NCBI RefSeq assembly: GCF_002009425.1 | Contig: NZ_CP019936.1 | Span: 4,726,452 to 4,790,451 of the forward strand | Source: Thiosocius teredinicola | GTDB lineage: Bacteria; Pseudomonadota; Gammaproteobacteria; Chromatiales; Chromatiaceae | DNA length: 64,000 bases | Reading direction: 5' to 3' | Shown: one piece after another, positions 47,254 through 57,126 of the stretch | Layout of the letters: each line of letters begins with the position of its first letter | Position numbering within the stretch: position 1 is the first letter of the stretch | Translations under genes and position numbers: made by a program | The notes under the pieces: generated by a model | Told to the model about the DNA's origin: nothing | Database searches by the model: none | Seen by the model: the letters and a program-made list of their open reading frames with translations, nothing else

Positions 47254-47865
47254 ATGCGCAAACTCTACGGTGTCACTCAATCGCGGGCATTTCGGCCACT
47301 GTGGGTAATGCATGAGCTGGGGCTCGATTTTGAGCAGGTGCCGCTGGATTTTCGCGGCGATGATCTGCGCGCTGCCGACTACCTGGCGCTAAACCCGAAC
47401 GGTCGTATTCCAACGCTGGTCGACGACGATTTCGTTTTGTGGGAATCGATGGCGATCACGCTCTATCTGGCCCGCAAATACGACAACACCGGACTGCTGT
47501 GGCCGAGCTCGGTCGAGGGCGAGGCTCGCGCGTGGCAATGGTCATTCTGGGTCATGACCGAGGTCGAAGCGCCGCTCCTGAGCGTGCTGATGCACACCCG
47601 CGTGTTACCGGAGGAAAAGCGCAAGCCGGAGAAAGCAAAACGCGACCTCGGCTTGCTGAAGGCGCCATTCAGTGTTCTCGAGAAATCGCTGCACGACCGC
47701 GACTACCTGCTCGGCGAGGCGTTCAGCATTGCCGACCTGAACGTGGCAGCGGTGATGTCATGGTGCAAGCCGGCACGCGTCGTAACCCGCGACTACCCGA
47801 ACCTGGATGACTGGCTGAAACGCTGCCTGGCGCGGCCTGCGCGAAAAGCCGCGCAGAAGACGTGA
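47254..47865 (+). CDS. Glutathione S-transferase-like protein
   Basis: The 203-residue protein has a thioredoxin-like N-terminal domain (LYGVTQSRAFRPLWVMHELG, then NPNGRIPTLVDDDFVLWES with the cis-proline and Ser/Glu glutathione-binding pattern) and an all-helical C-terminal domain (about 90-200). GGAGAAAGG precedes the ATG. It may conjugate or reduce small electrophiles with glutathione. Its stop overlaps the GTG start of the transporter downstream, suggesting joint expression. Confidence 0.88.
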   Translation: MRKLYGVTQSRAFRPLWVMHELGLDFEQVPLDFRGDDLRAADYLALNPNGRIPTLVDDDFVLWESMAITLYLARKYDNTGLLWPSSVEGEARAWQWSFWVMTEVEAPLLSVLMHTRVLPEEKRKPEKAKRDLGLLKAPFSVLEKSLHDRDYLLGEAFSIADLNVAAVMSWCKPARVVTRDYPNLDDWLKRCLARPARKAAQKT

Positions 47866-49100
47866 ACGATCGCGACAAGAAACCGACCGCCGAACGTTTT
47901 CTGTGGCTGCTGAGTTTCGCCGCGGCCCTGTCGTTCGCCGCATGGCAGACCCTGCTGAACAACTTTGCGGTCGAACGGGCTGCTTTCACCGGCGTGGAGA
48001 TCGGCATCCTGCAGAGCCTGCGTGAAGTGCCCGGGTTTCTCGCGTTCACCACGGTGTTCGTGTTGCTTGTGCTGCGCGAACAAACCTTCGCAGTGCTGGC
48101 AATCGCCGTACTTGGCATTGGTGTCGCGTTAACCGGGTTCTTTCCGCAAGAGTATGCGTTCTATGCCACCACCGTGTTGATGTCGGTGGGCTTCCACTAC
48201 TTCTTCACCGTACAGAAATCGCTGGTGCTGCAGTGGGTTTCGGTCGAGCGAACACCGCTCACGTTGGGGCGGATATCTGCAGCGCGCTCGTATGCCGCGA
48301 TCTGTGCGTTCGCTGTGATCTGGGTCGGTATCGAACTGTGGGCGATCGACTATCGCTGGCTCTACCTGCTCGCCGGTGCCGGCACTGTCGCCCTGGCCGT
48401 TTGGTGCTGGCGCGCCTTTCCGCGGTTCTCGCACGCCGTGCCACAGCACAAACACCTGGTTATGCGCCGGCGTTATTGGCTGTATTACGCACTGACCTTC
48501 ATGAGCGGTGCGCGGCGTCAGATCTTCATTGTCTTTGCCGGTTTCCTTATGGTCGAAAAGTTCGGCTTTTCAGCCTCGGACATCGCCGCGCTGTTCCTGA
48601 TCAATCACCTGATCAACACCTGGGCGGCGCCGCGTATCGGCCGTTTCGTGGAACGCTGGGGTGAACGCAGCGCACTGTCGATCGAGTACCTTGGACTGAT
48701 CGTGATCTTTACGTCATACGCGTTCGTCGAGTCGGCGTGGTGGGCCGCGGGACTGTTCGTGCTCGACCACCTGTTGTTCGCGATGGCGATAGCGATCGAG
48801 AGCTACTTTAAAAAGATCGCCGACCCGCAGGACATGGCATCGACCGCCGGCGTCTCGTTCACGATCAACCACATCGCAGCCGTGGTCATCCCGGTGGTGT
48901 TCGGCGTGATCTGGCTGCAGTCTCACGCGGCGGTGTTTCTGTTGGGTGCGGCCATGGCAGCGGGCTCTTTGGCACTCGCCCGACGGGTACCTGCCGATCC
49001 CGGCCCTGAAGCTGTTGCCGTGCCGATTGCAAACAGGTTGCGCAGTCGACGGGTGGCGGAAACCACCTCGCTCGCCCGCGAAGTACCTCCGGCCGATTAA
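47862..49100 (+). CDS. MFS transporter
   Basis: The 412-residue protein has about twelve hydrophobic helices in two bundles with a central cytoplasmic loop rich in H and R (PQHKHLVMRRRYW). The GTG start overlaps the upstream stop (GTGA). It belongs to the major facilitator superfamily; no motif identifies the substrate. Coupling to a glutathione S-transferase hints at export of a conjugate or a toxic compound, which is inference. Confidence 0.8.
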   Translation: MNDRDKKPTAERFLWLLSFAAALSFAAWQTLLNNFAVERAAFTGVEIGILQSLREVPGFLAFTTVFVLLVLREQTFAVLAIAVLGIGVALTGFFPQEYAFYATTVLMSVGFHYFFTVQKSLVLQWVSVERTPLTLGRISAARSYAAICAFAVIWVGIELWAIDYRWLYLLAGAGTVALAVWCWRAFPRFSHAVPQHKHLVMRRRYWLYYALTFMSGARRQIFIVFAGFLMVEKFGFSASDIAALFLINHLINTWAAPRIGRFVERWGERSALSIEYLGLIVIFTSYAFVESAWWAAGLFVLDHLLFAMAIAIESYFKKIADPQDMASTAGVSFTINHIAAVVIPVVFGVIWLQSHAAVFLLGAAMAAGSLALARRVPADPGPEAVAVPIANRLRSRRVAETTSLAREVPPAD

Positions 49101-49370
49101 TCCTCTCCGTCTCCCTGTCAGTCGGCGGACAGGAACAAAATTCCCTGCAAACGCGATTTGATTTCAAGGTCGCGCTTCCGCGGCCGCCATATTTCAGGAT
49201 GCGGGGTCCTATCGACCCAAGGGGAAACGCATGCATGGACACGTCATCAATCCGGAAGGCCGCGGTCGCTGCCTCTTGTCGCCTGTAGAAAAGGTGGCAG
49301 AGAGCTATCCGTACCGGCTTGCAACCCCCTGGGCGACCACCGGCCGCCACGCCGACCCTGCCGTTCTGCG
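49101..49370 (+). other. Leader of the PAS-GGDEF-EAL gene
   Basis: About 270 bases before the start at 49371. A stem of CTCT plus GTCGCCT (49273-49284) with AGGTGGC plus AGAG (49292-49302) is visible, and a smaller hairpin GGGTC/GACCC lies near 49205. I do not recognise a known riboswitch. No other gene is supported. Confidence 0.35.
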
Positions 49371-52300
49371 ATGATCGATCGACACCCAAAAAGCAACGAC
49401 GCCGAGCCGCAGTATCCGTCCGGGCGCAGAGACGGGCTCGCAGAATCGGGGCTGGCGTCTGCGCGCAGCTACATCCCGGCGGTCACGCTCATCGTGGCTT
49501 TATTACTGATGCTGGCTGCCAGCCTCGGGGTTAACCTGATCTCGAGCAACGAGAGTGCGTTGAGCGTGAGTGATAGCGGTGATCTCCGCTCTCCGGTTGT
49601 ATGGATGTTGCTCAGTGCTATGGCGGTCGCCACCAGCGTCGCACTGGGCCTGCAGTTGCGGCGCTATCGGGATCGCGTTGAAAAGGCTCTGGCCGAGAAA
49701 AATCACGTACTGCGCGAGAACCAGGAATTCATACGCGGGCTGTTCGACGACAACCCGAGCGTCACACTGTTGATCGAGCCGCACAGCGGTCGCATCGTGG
49801 CGGCCAACAATGCAGCGGTATTGTTTTACGGCTACCCGCGCGAAGCGTTGGTCGCCATGACGATCGACGACATCAACGTACTGTCTGCACCGCGCGTTGC
49901 CGAGGCACGGCGTGATGCACTGCGCCAGTCGCGTTCTTTCTTTGAGTTTCCCCATCGCCTGGCGAACGGTGAGATTCGTGACGTCGAAGTATTCGTCAAG
50001 CCGATCGAGAGCGAAGGCCGCGATCTGCTGCTGTCGATCATTCACGACGTGTCGGCCCACAAACATGCGCAACGTGCGCTGCGCGAGAGTGAGCAACGCC
50101 TACGCATCGCCGGGCGTGCAAGCTACGATGTCATCTACGAATGGGATCCGGTCAGCGGCAAACTCACCTGGTTCGGCGACATCGATACGATGCTCGGTTT
50201 CGCCTACGGCGAGATACGTCGCGACAATCAATGGCAGACGCTGGTTCACCCTGAAGACAAAAAGGCGATTGAAGACGCCATGGCCTGTCGGCAGAGGAAT
50301 ACCGAAACCTGTGTCGTCGAATACCGGATCGCGACCCAGGCCGGCGAATACCGCTCGTGGCTGGACAAGTCGTCGGCCCTGCTCGATGAAAACGGCCGCG
50401 CTTACAAATGGGTAGGCGTATGTACCGATATTACCGAGCGCAAGAAGGCCGACGATGACCTTCGACTGGCCGCCGCCGTGTTCCAGCACGCCCAGGAAAG
50501 CATCATCATCGCCGACGCGCAACGCAACATCGTCGACGTCAATGAGGCGTTCAGCACCATCACCGGCTTTGGCCGTGACGAGGTGATCGGGCGCAATCCG
50601 CGTTTTCTCAACTCTGGCCGGCAAGACGTGCAGTTCTACGACCGCATGTGGAAGACCATCGGTCAGACCGGACGCTGGTTCGGCGAGATCTGGAACCGGC
50701 GCAAGAACGGCGAACTTTTTGCGGAGCTGATGTCGATCAGCGCCATTCTCGATGATGACGGCAATGTGCAGAACTATGTCGCATTGGCCTCGGACGTTAC
50801 CGAACACAAGACGCACCAGGAACAGCTCGAACACATCGCCTACCACGACTCGCTGACCAACCTGCCCAACCGCATCCTGCTCAGCGATCGCCTGCACCAG
50901 GCGATTGCGCACTCGGCGCGACATGGCGGCATGGTGGCCGTGGCCTATCTCGACCTCGACGGCTTCAAAGAGATCAACGACGAGTTCGGCCACGACATCG
51001 GCGACCGCCTGCTGATCGATATCGCGAATCGCCTGAAGACAGCGCTGCGCGGCGACGATACCGTTGCGCGCCTCGGTGGCGACGAGTTCGTGGCTGTATT
51101 GACCGGGCTGGACAACACCAACGCCTGTATCGAGATCCTGCCGCGCCTGCTGCAGGCCGCGTCGCAGCCGCTGCACGTCGCCGACGAGGTGCGTTCGGTG
51201 TCGGCCAGCCTCGGCGTCACCTTCTATCCGCAGACCGAGAAGGTCGACGCCGACCAACTGCTCCGCCAGGCCGACCAGGCGATGTATCAGGCCAAGCTCG
51301 AGGGCAAGAACCGCTATCACCTGTTCGATGCCGAACAGGACCGCAGTCTGCGCGGTCAGGTCGAACGCCTCGAACAAATCCGCCATGCACTCAAACACGA
51401 GCAGTTTGCGTTGCACTACCAGCCCAAGGTCAACATGCGCAGCGGCGAGATCGTCGGCGCCGAGGCCCTGATCCGCTGGCCACTGGGTGACGGCAAATAC
51501 CGCTATCCGAACGAGTTCCTGCCGCTGATCGAGAATCATCCCTTGGCCGTCGAACTCGACGAGTGGGTTATCGACCACGCGCTGCAACAGATGGAGACGT
51601 GGCAGACTGATGGCTTCGACGTGTCGGTCAGCGTCAACGTCAGTGCCTACCATCTGCAACAGACCGACTTTATCGACCGGCTCAAACGACTGCTGGATGC
51701 GCATCCGAGCGTCGACCCCGGCGACCTCGTGGTCGAGATCCTCGAAACCACGGCGCTGATGGACCTGGCCCGAATCTCCGAAGTGATCCGCGCCGGCCAA
51801 AACCTCGGGGTGGTATTCGCTCTGGATGACTTCGGCACCGGTTACTCGTCATTGAGCTACTTGAAGAGCCTGCCGGCCCATCAATTGAAGATCGACCAGA
51901 CCTTTGTGCGCGGCATGCTCGACGATCGCGAGGATCTCGCGATACTGGAAGGCATCATGGGGCTGGCCGCGGCCTTCAGCCGCGAGGCGATCGCCGAAGG
52001 CGTCGAGACGATCGAGCACGGCGAGATCCTGCTGCAACTCGGCTGCGACCTGGCGCAGGGTTACTGTATCGGCCGGCCGATGCCCGCCGACGATTTCGTC
52101 GCCTGGGCCGGCACCTGGGTGCCGAATCCATCGTGGCAGAATCAACAGCCGATCCAGCGTGCCGATCTGCCGCTGGTGTTCTCCATGGTCGAGCACCGGG
52201 CCTGGGTCAGCCAGCTGGAAAACTACCTTGCCGGCAAGACATCCAGCGTGCCGCAACTCGACCACAGCGAATGCCGTTTCGGCCAGTGGTTCAACAAAGA

Positions 52301-52523
52301 CGGCCGTACGCGCTTCGGCGCACACAACGACTATCCGGAGATCCGCCAGATGCACGAGAACGTGCATCACCTGGCGCGCCGCGTGATCGATCGCCACGTC
52401 GACGGTCAGACCGACGAGGTCGACCGCTTGCTGTGCGAGATCCGCGCAATTCGGGAATCACTCACCGGCAAACTCAAGGGCCTGTTGCACGACGGCGAGC
52501 AGCGCAAGTCAGGTACCGGCTGA
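49371..52523 (+). CDS. Large PAS-GGDEF-EAL-CZB cyclic-di-GMP protein
   Basis: The 1050-residue protein has two membrane helices near the start (about 32-55 and 70-90), three PAS-type sensor regions (about 115-500), a GGDEF domain with intact GGDEF near 569, an EAL domain with EALIRW near 698 and EGVET, and a C-terminal chemoreceptor zinc-binding (CZB) domain with HRAWVSQLENYL and CRFGQWF. It could both make and break cyclic di-GMP. CZB senses zinc or hypochlorous acid in other proteins. I chose the ATG at 49371 because the N-terminal helix follows there; an upstream in-frame start would add 71 unrelated residues. Confidence 0.93.
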   Translation: MIDRHPKSNDAEPQYPSGRRDGLAESGLASARSYIPAVTLIVALLLMLAASLGVNLISSNESALSVSDSGDLRSPVVWMLLSAMAVATSVALGLQLRRYRDRVEKALAEKNHVLRENQEFIRGLFDDNPSVTLLIEPHSGRIVAANNAAVLFYGYPREALVAMTIDDINVLSAPRVAEARRDALRQSRSFFEFPHRLANGEIRDVEVFVKPIESEGRDLLLSIIHDVSAHKHAQRALRESEQRLRIAGRASYDVIYEWDPVSGKLTWFGDIDTMLGFAYGEIRRDNQWQTLVHPEDKKAIEDAMACRQRNTETCVVEYRIATQAGEYRSWLDKSSALLDENGRAYKWVGVCTDITERKKADDDLRLAAAVFQHAQESIIIADAQRNIVDVNEAFSTITGFGRDEVIGRNPRFLNSGRQDVQFYDRMWKTIGQTGRWFGEIWNRRKNGELFAELMSISAILDDDGNVQNYVALASDVTEHKTHQEQLEHIAYHDSLTNLPNRILLSDRLHQAIAHSARHGGMVAVAYLDLDGFKEINDEFGHDIGDRLLIDIANRLKTALRGDDTVARLGGDEFVAVLTGLDNTNACIEILPRLLQAASQPLHVADEVRSVSASLGVTFYPQTEKVDADQLLRQADQAMYQAKLEGKNRYHLFDAEQDRSLRGQVERLEQIRHALKHEQFALHYQPKVNMRSGEIVGAEALIRWPLGDGKYRYPNEFLPLIENHPLAVELDEWVIDHALQQMETWQTDGFDVSVSVNVSAYHLQQTDFIDRLKRLLDAHPSVDPGDLVVEILETTALMDLARISEVIRAGQNLGVVFALDDFGTGYSSLSYLKSLPAHQLKIDQTFVRGMLDDREDLAILEGIMGLAAAFSREAIAEGVETIEHGEILLQLGCDLAQGYCIGRPMPADDFVAWAGTWVPNPSWQNQQPIQRADLPLVFSMVEHRAWVSQLENYLAGKTSSVPQLDHSECRFGQWFNKDGRTRFGAHNDYPEIRQMHENVHHLARRVIDRHVDGQTDEVDRLLCEIRAIRESLTGKLKGLLHDGEQRKSGTG

Positions 52524-52551
52524 CGGGCCACCGGGCGCCGCCAAGTTCGCC

Positions 52552-54426
52552 TCAGGCGGACTTCTTTTTCAAGTGAATCAGCAACAACGACACGGCCGCC
52601 GGTGTCACTCCGGGTATCCGGCCGGCCTGCCCGATGGTCTCGGGACGATGCCGCGCCAGTTTCTCACGCACCTCCGACGACAAGCCTTTGACGTGTGCAA
52701 AATCGATATCGCGCGGTAGTTTGAGCGCTTCATTGTTGCGCGAGCGCTCGATCTCGTCACACTGCCGATCGATATAGCCGGCGTACTTGGCCTGGATTTC
52801 GATCTGCTCCTGTACCGCAGCATCGTCGCAACCGCTACCGACGCCGGGCAGACCCGTCACACCGGCATAGCTCGCCTGCGGGCGGGCAATCAGATCGAGC
52901 GCACGCGCCTCTTTGCGCAAAGGATCGCCGAGCACAGCGGTCGCCGTTGCCTCGTCGATCTGCGCAGGCCGCACCCAGATATCACGCAGACGTTGTTGCT
53001 CGCGCACGATCGCCTCGCGCTTGCGTTCAAATATCTGCCAACGATGCTCGTCGACCAGGCCGAGTCTGCGGCCGGTTTCGGTCAACCGCAGGTCAGCATT
53101 GTCTTCACGTAGCAGCAGACGATACTCGGCGCGCGACGTGAACATGCGATAGGGCTCGGCTGTGCCACGCGTGATCAGGTCGTCGACCAGTACGCCGAGG
53201 TAGGCCTCGTCGCGGCGCGGGCTCCATGCGTCCTGCTGCGTAACCTGCAAGGCCGCATTCAGTCCGGCGAGCAAACCTTGCGCCGCAGCCTCTTCATAAC
53301 CGGTGGTGCCGTTGATCTGGCCGGCGAAGAACAGGCTGTCGACGAACTTGGTCTCCAACGAGCTCTTGAGATCGCGCGGATCGAAGAAGTCGTATTCGAT
53401 GGCGTAGCCGGGGCGGGTGATGCGGGCGTTTTCGAAACCGCGCATCGAGCGCACCAGCTCCCATTGCACGTCGAAAGGCAGGGAGGTGGATATGCCGTTC
53501 GGATACACCTCGGTGCTGGTCAATCCTTCCGGCTCGATGAATATCTGGTGCGAGTCCTTGTCGGCAAAGCGCACCACCTTGTCTTCGATCGACGGACAAT
53601 ACCGCGGGCCAACGCCTTCGATGATGCCGGTATACATCGGCGAGCGCGACATGCCACCACGGATCACCTCGTGCGTGCGCTCGTTGGTGCGCGTGATATG
53701 GCAAGGCACCTGCTGCGGATGCTGGCTGCGATCGCCGAGAAACGAGAACACCGGTTCCGGATCGTCCCCCGGCTGCTCTTCCAACACCGAGTAATCGATC
53801 GAACGACTGTCGATACGCGGCGGCGTGCCGGTCTTCAGGCGCTCGACGTTGAACGGCAGCTCGCGCAATCGGCGCGACAAGGCATTACTCGGCGGGTCAC
53901 CGGCACGGCCACCTTCGTAGTTTTCGAGGCCGACGTGAATCCGACCGCCGAGAAAGGTCCCAACCGTCAGCACCACAGCGCGGGCATGAAACTTCAACCC
54001 CATCTGGGTAACAACACCCGTGACACGATCGTTCTCCACGATCAGATCGTCGACCGCCTGCTGGAACAGATCGAGATTGGCCTGATCCTGCAACGCGGTG
54101 CGCACCGCGGCCTTGTACAGAACGCGGTCGGCCTGGGCCCGGGTGGCGCGTACGGCCGGCCCCTTGCGCGAGTTCAGGGTACGAAACTGGATGCCGCCGA
54201 GGTCGGCCGCATGCGCCATCAGTCCGCCCAGGGCATCGATCTCTTTGACCAGGTGACCTTTGCCGATACCGCCGATGGCCGGGTTGCAGCTCATGGTTCC
54301 CAGCGTTTCGATGCTGTGCGACAACAACAACGTCTTGACGCCCATACGCGCAGCCGCCAGCGCCGCCTCGGTACCGGCATGACCGCCGCCGACCACGATG
54401 ACATCGTAGGCCTCGCTGTGAAACAT
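52552..54426 (-). CDS. mnmG: tRNA uridine 34 carboxymethylaminomethylation enzyme MnmG (GidA)
   Basis: The 624-residue FAD protein starts with [20 protein letters not shown] and has the usual GidA length and C-terminal helical domain. Together with MnmE it modifies the wobble uridine of several tRNAs using FAD, folate and GTP. It lies in the ori-proximal block, with rsmG separated by inserted genes. The three C-terminal lysines are unremarkable. Confidence 0.97.
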   Translation of the reverse strand: MFHSEAYDVIVVGGGHAGTEAALAAARMGVKTLLLSHSIETLGTMSCNPAIGGIGKGHLVKEIDALGGLMAHAADLGGIQFRTLNSRKGPAVRATRAQADRVLYKAAVRTALQDQANLDLFQQAVDDLIVENDRVTGVVTQMGLKFHARAVVLTVGTFLGGRIHVGLENYEGGRAGDPPSNALSRRLRELPFNVERLKTGTPPRIDSRSIDYSVLEEQPGDDPEPVFSFLGDRSQHPQQVPCHITRTNERTHEVIRGGMSRSPMYTGIIEGVGPRYCPSIEDKVVRFADKDSHQIFIEPEGLTSTEVYPNGISTSLPFDVQWELVRSMRGFENARITRPGYAIEYDFFDPRDLKSSLETKFVDSLFFAGQINGTTGYEEAAAQGLLAGLNAALQVTQQDAWSPRRDEAYLGVLVDDLITRGTAEPYRMFTSRAEYRLLLREDNADLRLTETGRRLGLVDEHRWQIFERKREAIVREQQRLRDIWVRPAQIDEATATAVLGDPLRKEARALDLIARPQASYAGVTGLPGVGSGCDDAAVQEQIEIQAKYAGYIDRQCDEIERSRNNEALKLPRDIDFAHVKGLSSEVREKLARHRPETIGQAGRIPGVTPAAVSLLLIHLKKKSA

Positions 54427-54538
54427 GACTTAAACCTCTGAATTCCGGTCGCTTATTGTAGACGTGGCGGTGTTTTTCGTCACCGGCGCAATGTTTCCCA
54501 TCGGCGGGCGGTCTTGTTGCTGAGACAGGAGATTCGCT

Positions 54539-55063
54539 ATGCCTTACAAACGCGGGTGGCTGCTGGCTGCCGTGCTGATGCTCTCGGCCTGTGCGCAGGC
54601 AGTCGACCGACTGCCGTTGCCGGCGTTCACCAACCCCAATCCATCAGAGTGGTTCAACAGCGAGCCCCTCACGGTCGAAAGCCTGCATGGCAAGGTCGTG
54701 CTGGTGGATGTCTGGACCTTCGGCTGCTGGAATTGCTATCGCTCCTTTCCCTGGTTGAATTCGCTGGAGGCGCGGTTTGCCGACAAGCCCCTGCAGGTGA
54801 TCGGCATCCACACACCTGAGTTCGAACACGAGAAAGACCCTGAACGAGTCGCGGATAAGATCAAGGAGTTCGATCTGCATCACCCGGTGATGATGGATAA
54901 CGATTTCGCCTACTGGCGGGCGCTGAACAACCGCTACTGGCCGGCGTTCTACCTGGTCGACAAGCAGGGCGTGATTCGCAATGTCTTCGTCGGCGAGACC
55001 CACGCCGGCGACCGCCGGGCCACGCAGATCGAATCGCAGATCGAGGCCCTGCTCGCCGAGTAG
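54539..55063 (+). CDS. Thioredoxin-like lipoprotein (TlpA/DsbE type)
   Basis: The 174-residue protein has a lipoprotein signal (LSAC, C18) and a thioredoxin fold with the redox pair CWNC (C63 and C66) in VDVWTFGCWNCYRSFPW, plus a cis-proline segment (RYWPAFYLVDKQG). It would act in the periplasm, as a disulfide reductant or a peroxidase-like redoxin of the NHL/TlpA type. CAGGAG precedes the ATG. It is followed by a MoxR-DUF58-TgpA cluster after about 130 bases. Confidence 0.88.
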   Translation: MPYKRGWLLAAVLMLSACAQAVDRLPLPAFTNPNPSEWFNSEPLTVESLHGKVVLVDVWTFGCWNCYRSFPWLNSLEARFADKPLQVIGIHTPEFEHEKDPERVADKIKEFDLHHPVMMDNDFAYWRALNNRYWPAFYLVDKQGVIRNVFVGETHAGDRRATQIESQIEALLAE

Positions 55064-55193
55064 AACGCTGGGTTCCACGATAAATTCAGCGCAAGCTGCA
55101 GGGTTTCGGGGGCGGCGGGCAGGGGATTGCACGATTGGATTTTCGTGCCCGGCGGCCGATAGTAGGCTAATCAACCCATTCACAGGTAGCCTG

Positions 55194-56138
55194 ATGTCGA
55201 ACGCTGCTCTTGGCGCTGTAGCGCCGCCGGGCGACGGTGCCTTGCTCCGCCAGATTCTCGATGACGCCGGCCGGCTGATCGTCGGCAAAGACCATGCACT
55301 GCGGCTGGCCTTGGCCTGCGTCCTTGCCCGTGGTCATTTGCTGATCGAAGACGTGCCGGGTGTCGGCAAAACAACACTCGCCCATGTCATGGCACGTCTG
55401 CTGGGGCTGGATTTTCAACGCATTCAGTTCACCGCCGACCTGCTGCCGGCCGACATTGTCGGCGTGTCGATCTATGATCGCGAAGAAGGCCGTTTCCACT
55501 TTCACCCGGGCCCGGTGTTCTCGCAGCTGGTATTGGCCGACGAGATTAACCGCGCTACGCCGAAAACACAGAGTGCCCTGCTCGAGGCGATGGAAGAACG
55601 CCAGGTCACCGCCGATGGCGAAACGCGCGAACTGCCGGACCCGTTCTTCGTGATCGCGACCCAGAATCCGCGCAACCAGATTGGCACCTTCGGTCTGCCC
55701 GAGTCGCAGCTCGACCGTTTTCTGATGCGGGTGAGCCTGGGATATCCGGATGCGGCAGCCGAACGCCAACTGCTGGACGGCGGCGACCGGCGGGTGATGC
55801 TGAAGCACATCACCCCGCGTATCGATGTGCCCACGCTGTTGGCCTGGCAGAACCATGTCGATCAGATCCACGTGGCACCTGCGTTGCTCGATTACGTGCA
55901 AGCCCTGTTGGCGGCCACGCGCAATGCGCCGCACTGGGAGCTGGGACTGTCACCGCGCGCCGGTCTCGCGCTGCTGCGCGCTGCACGCGCCTGGGCCATG
56001 ATCGACGGCAGACCACAGGTGGTACCCGAAGACGTGCAGGCCGTATTGCCGAACGTCGCGGAGCATCGTTTGAACAACCTCGACCCGACCTTGAAAAACC
56101 CCGTGCAGGAACTCATCCGGGGCGTCGCGGTTCCGTGA
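55194..56138 (+). CDS. MoxR-family AAA+ ATPase
   Basis: The 314-residue protein has Walker A GVGKTTLAHVMARLLG near 60, Walker B VLADEINRATPKTQSALLEAM near 120 and the sensor region FFVIATQNP. I chose ATG 55194, with AGGTAG upstream. MoxR proteins act as chaperones that mature or activate partners, typically encoded in the same cluster as DUF58 proteins and a TgpA-like transglutaminase, as here. Confidence 0.93.
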   Translation: MSNAALGAVAPPGDGALLRQILDDAGRLIVGKDHALRLALACVLARGHLLIEDVPGVGKTTLAHVMARLLGLDFQRIQFTADLLPADIVGVSIYDREEGRFHFHPGPVFSQLVLADEINRATPKTQSALLEAMEERQVTADGETRELPDPFFVIATQNPRNQIGTFGLPESQLDRFLMRVSLGYPDAAAERQLLDGGDRRVMLKHITPRIDVPTLLAWQNHVDQIHVAPALLDYVQALLAATRNAPHWELGLSPRAGLALLRAARAWAMIDGRPQVVPEDVQAVLPNVAEHRLNNLDPTLKNPVQELIRGVAVP

Positions 56139-56187
56139 CGGTCGCGCCGCCGGCCAGCGGACGCGCACTGCGCAGGAAGTCAGAGGC

Positions 56188-57126
56188 ATGAATTTTTCCG
56201 ACTGGGTGCGGATCGAACGAATATCAGACAACGGCAAGGCCGAGATCGGCGGTCGGCGGATCTACATCCTGCCGACCAAGTACGGCGTGATCTTCGGCTT
56301 TTTGCTGTTTCTGATGTTGCTTGGGGCAGTCAATTACGGCAACAACCCGGCCCACCTGTTGACGTTTCTCTTGGTCGGCCTCGGCAGCAACGCCATCTAT
56401 CTCACCTGGCGCAACCTGCGTGCATTGCAGTTGCAATGCAAAGGCGCAAATCCGGTGTTCGCCGGTGAAGAAGCACTGTTCAGCATCGAACTGACAACAC
56501 AGCTGCGTGCACGACCGGCACTGCAATTGATGTTCGAAGACGGCGAACCCATCGTGGTCGATCTCAATGCCGATAGCCGGGGAACGGACGTACGCGTGCC
56601 TTTACCGACATTGCCGCGCGGTCGCCATCTGCCCGGGCGGCTGGTGGTCAGCACGCGATATCCGTTCGGCCTGTTTCGCGCCTGGTGCTATATCGATTGC
56701 GATCGCTCGGTGCTGATCTACCCAAAGCCGGGACATGCCTGGGATCCCCCCGGCACGCAGGGTGAAGATACCCAAGGCGGTGAGCAGGGTAGCGGTAGCG
56801 ACGACTTTGCCGGTTTGCGCGGTTATCACCCGGGTGACCAGCCTTCGCAGATCGATTGGAAGAGTTTCGCCCGCGATCGCGGTTTGAACACGCGCCTGTT
56901 CAGCGGACAGGCCGCCGCACCCCTGTGGTTCAACTGGAAAGACGCACCGGGCGGTGACAACGAGTCTCGTATCTCGGCCCTGACGCGTGCGGTCGTCGAT
57001 GCCGAACGCAAGGGCAATGTCTACGGGCTCAGCACGCCGGAGGGCAAGATCAGTCCGGGGCTCGGACCGGCTCATCGGCATCAGTGTCTTTCACATCTGG
57101 CCACCTATGGTTACGCCGATGCGTGA
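56188..57126 (+). CDS. DUF58-domain membrane protein
   Basis: The 312-residue protein has two membrane helices (about 28-70) followed by a beta-rich domain and the DUF58 signature (FAGLRGYHPGDQPSQIDWKSFAR, about 210). DUF58 proteins are usual partners of MoxR ATPases and often share a von Willebrand factor A-like fold. It overlaps the next gene by eight bases. Confidence 0.9.
   Translation: MNFSDWVRIERISDNGKAEIGGRRIYILPTKYGVIFGFLLFLMLLGAVNYGNNPAHLLTFLLVGLGSNAIYLTWRNLRALQLQCKGANPVFAGEEALFSIELTTQLRARPALQLMFEDGEPIVVDLNADSRGTDVRVPLPTLPRGRHLPGRLVVSTRYPFGLFRAWCYIDCDRSVLIYPKPGHAWDPPGTQGEDTQGGEQGSGSDDFAGLRGYHPGDQPSQIDWKSFARDRGLNTRLFSGQAAAPLWFNWKDAPGGDNESRISALTRAVVDAERKGNVYGLSTPEGKISPGLGPAHRHQCLSHLATYGYADA

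Noticed and set aside
49190..49370. Cyclic-di-GMP riboswitch before the GGDEF-EAL gene
   Set aside because: A hairpin is present, but the conserved GEMM core bases are not.
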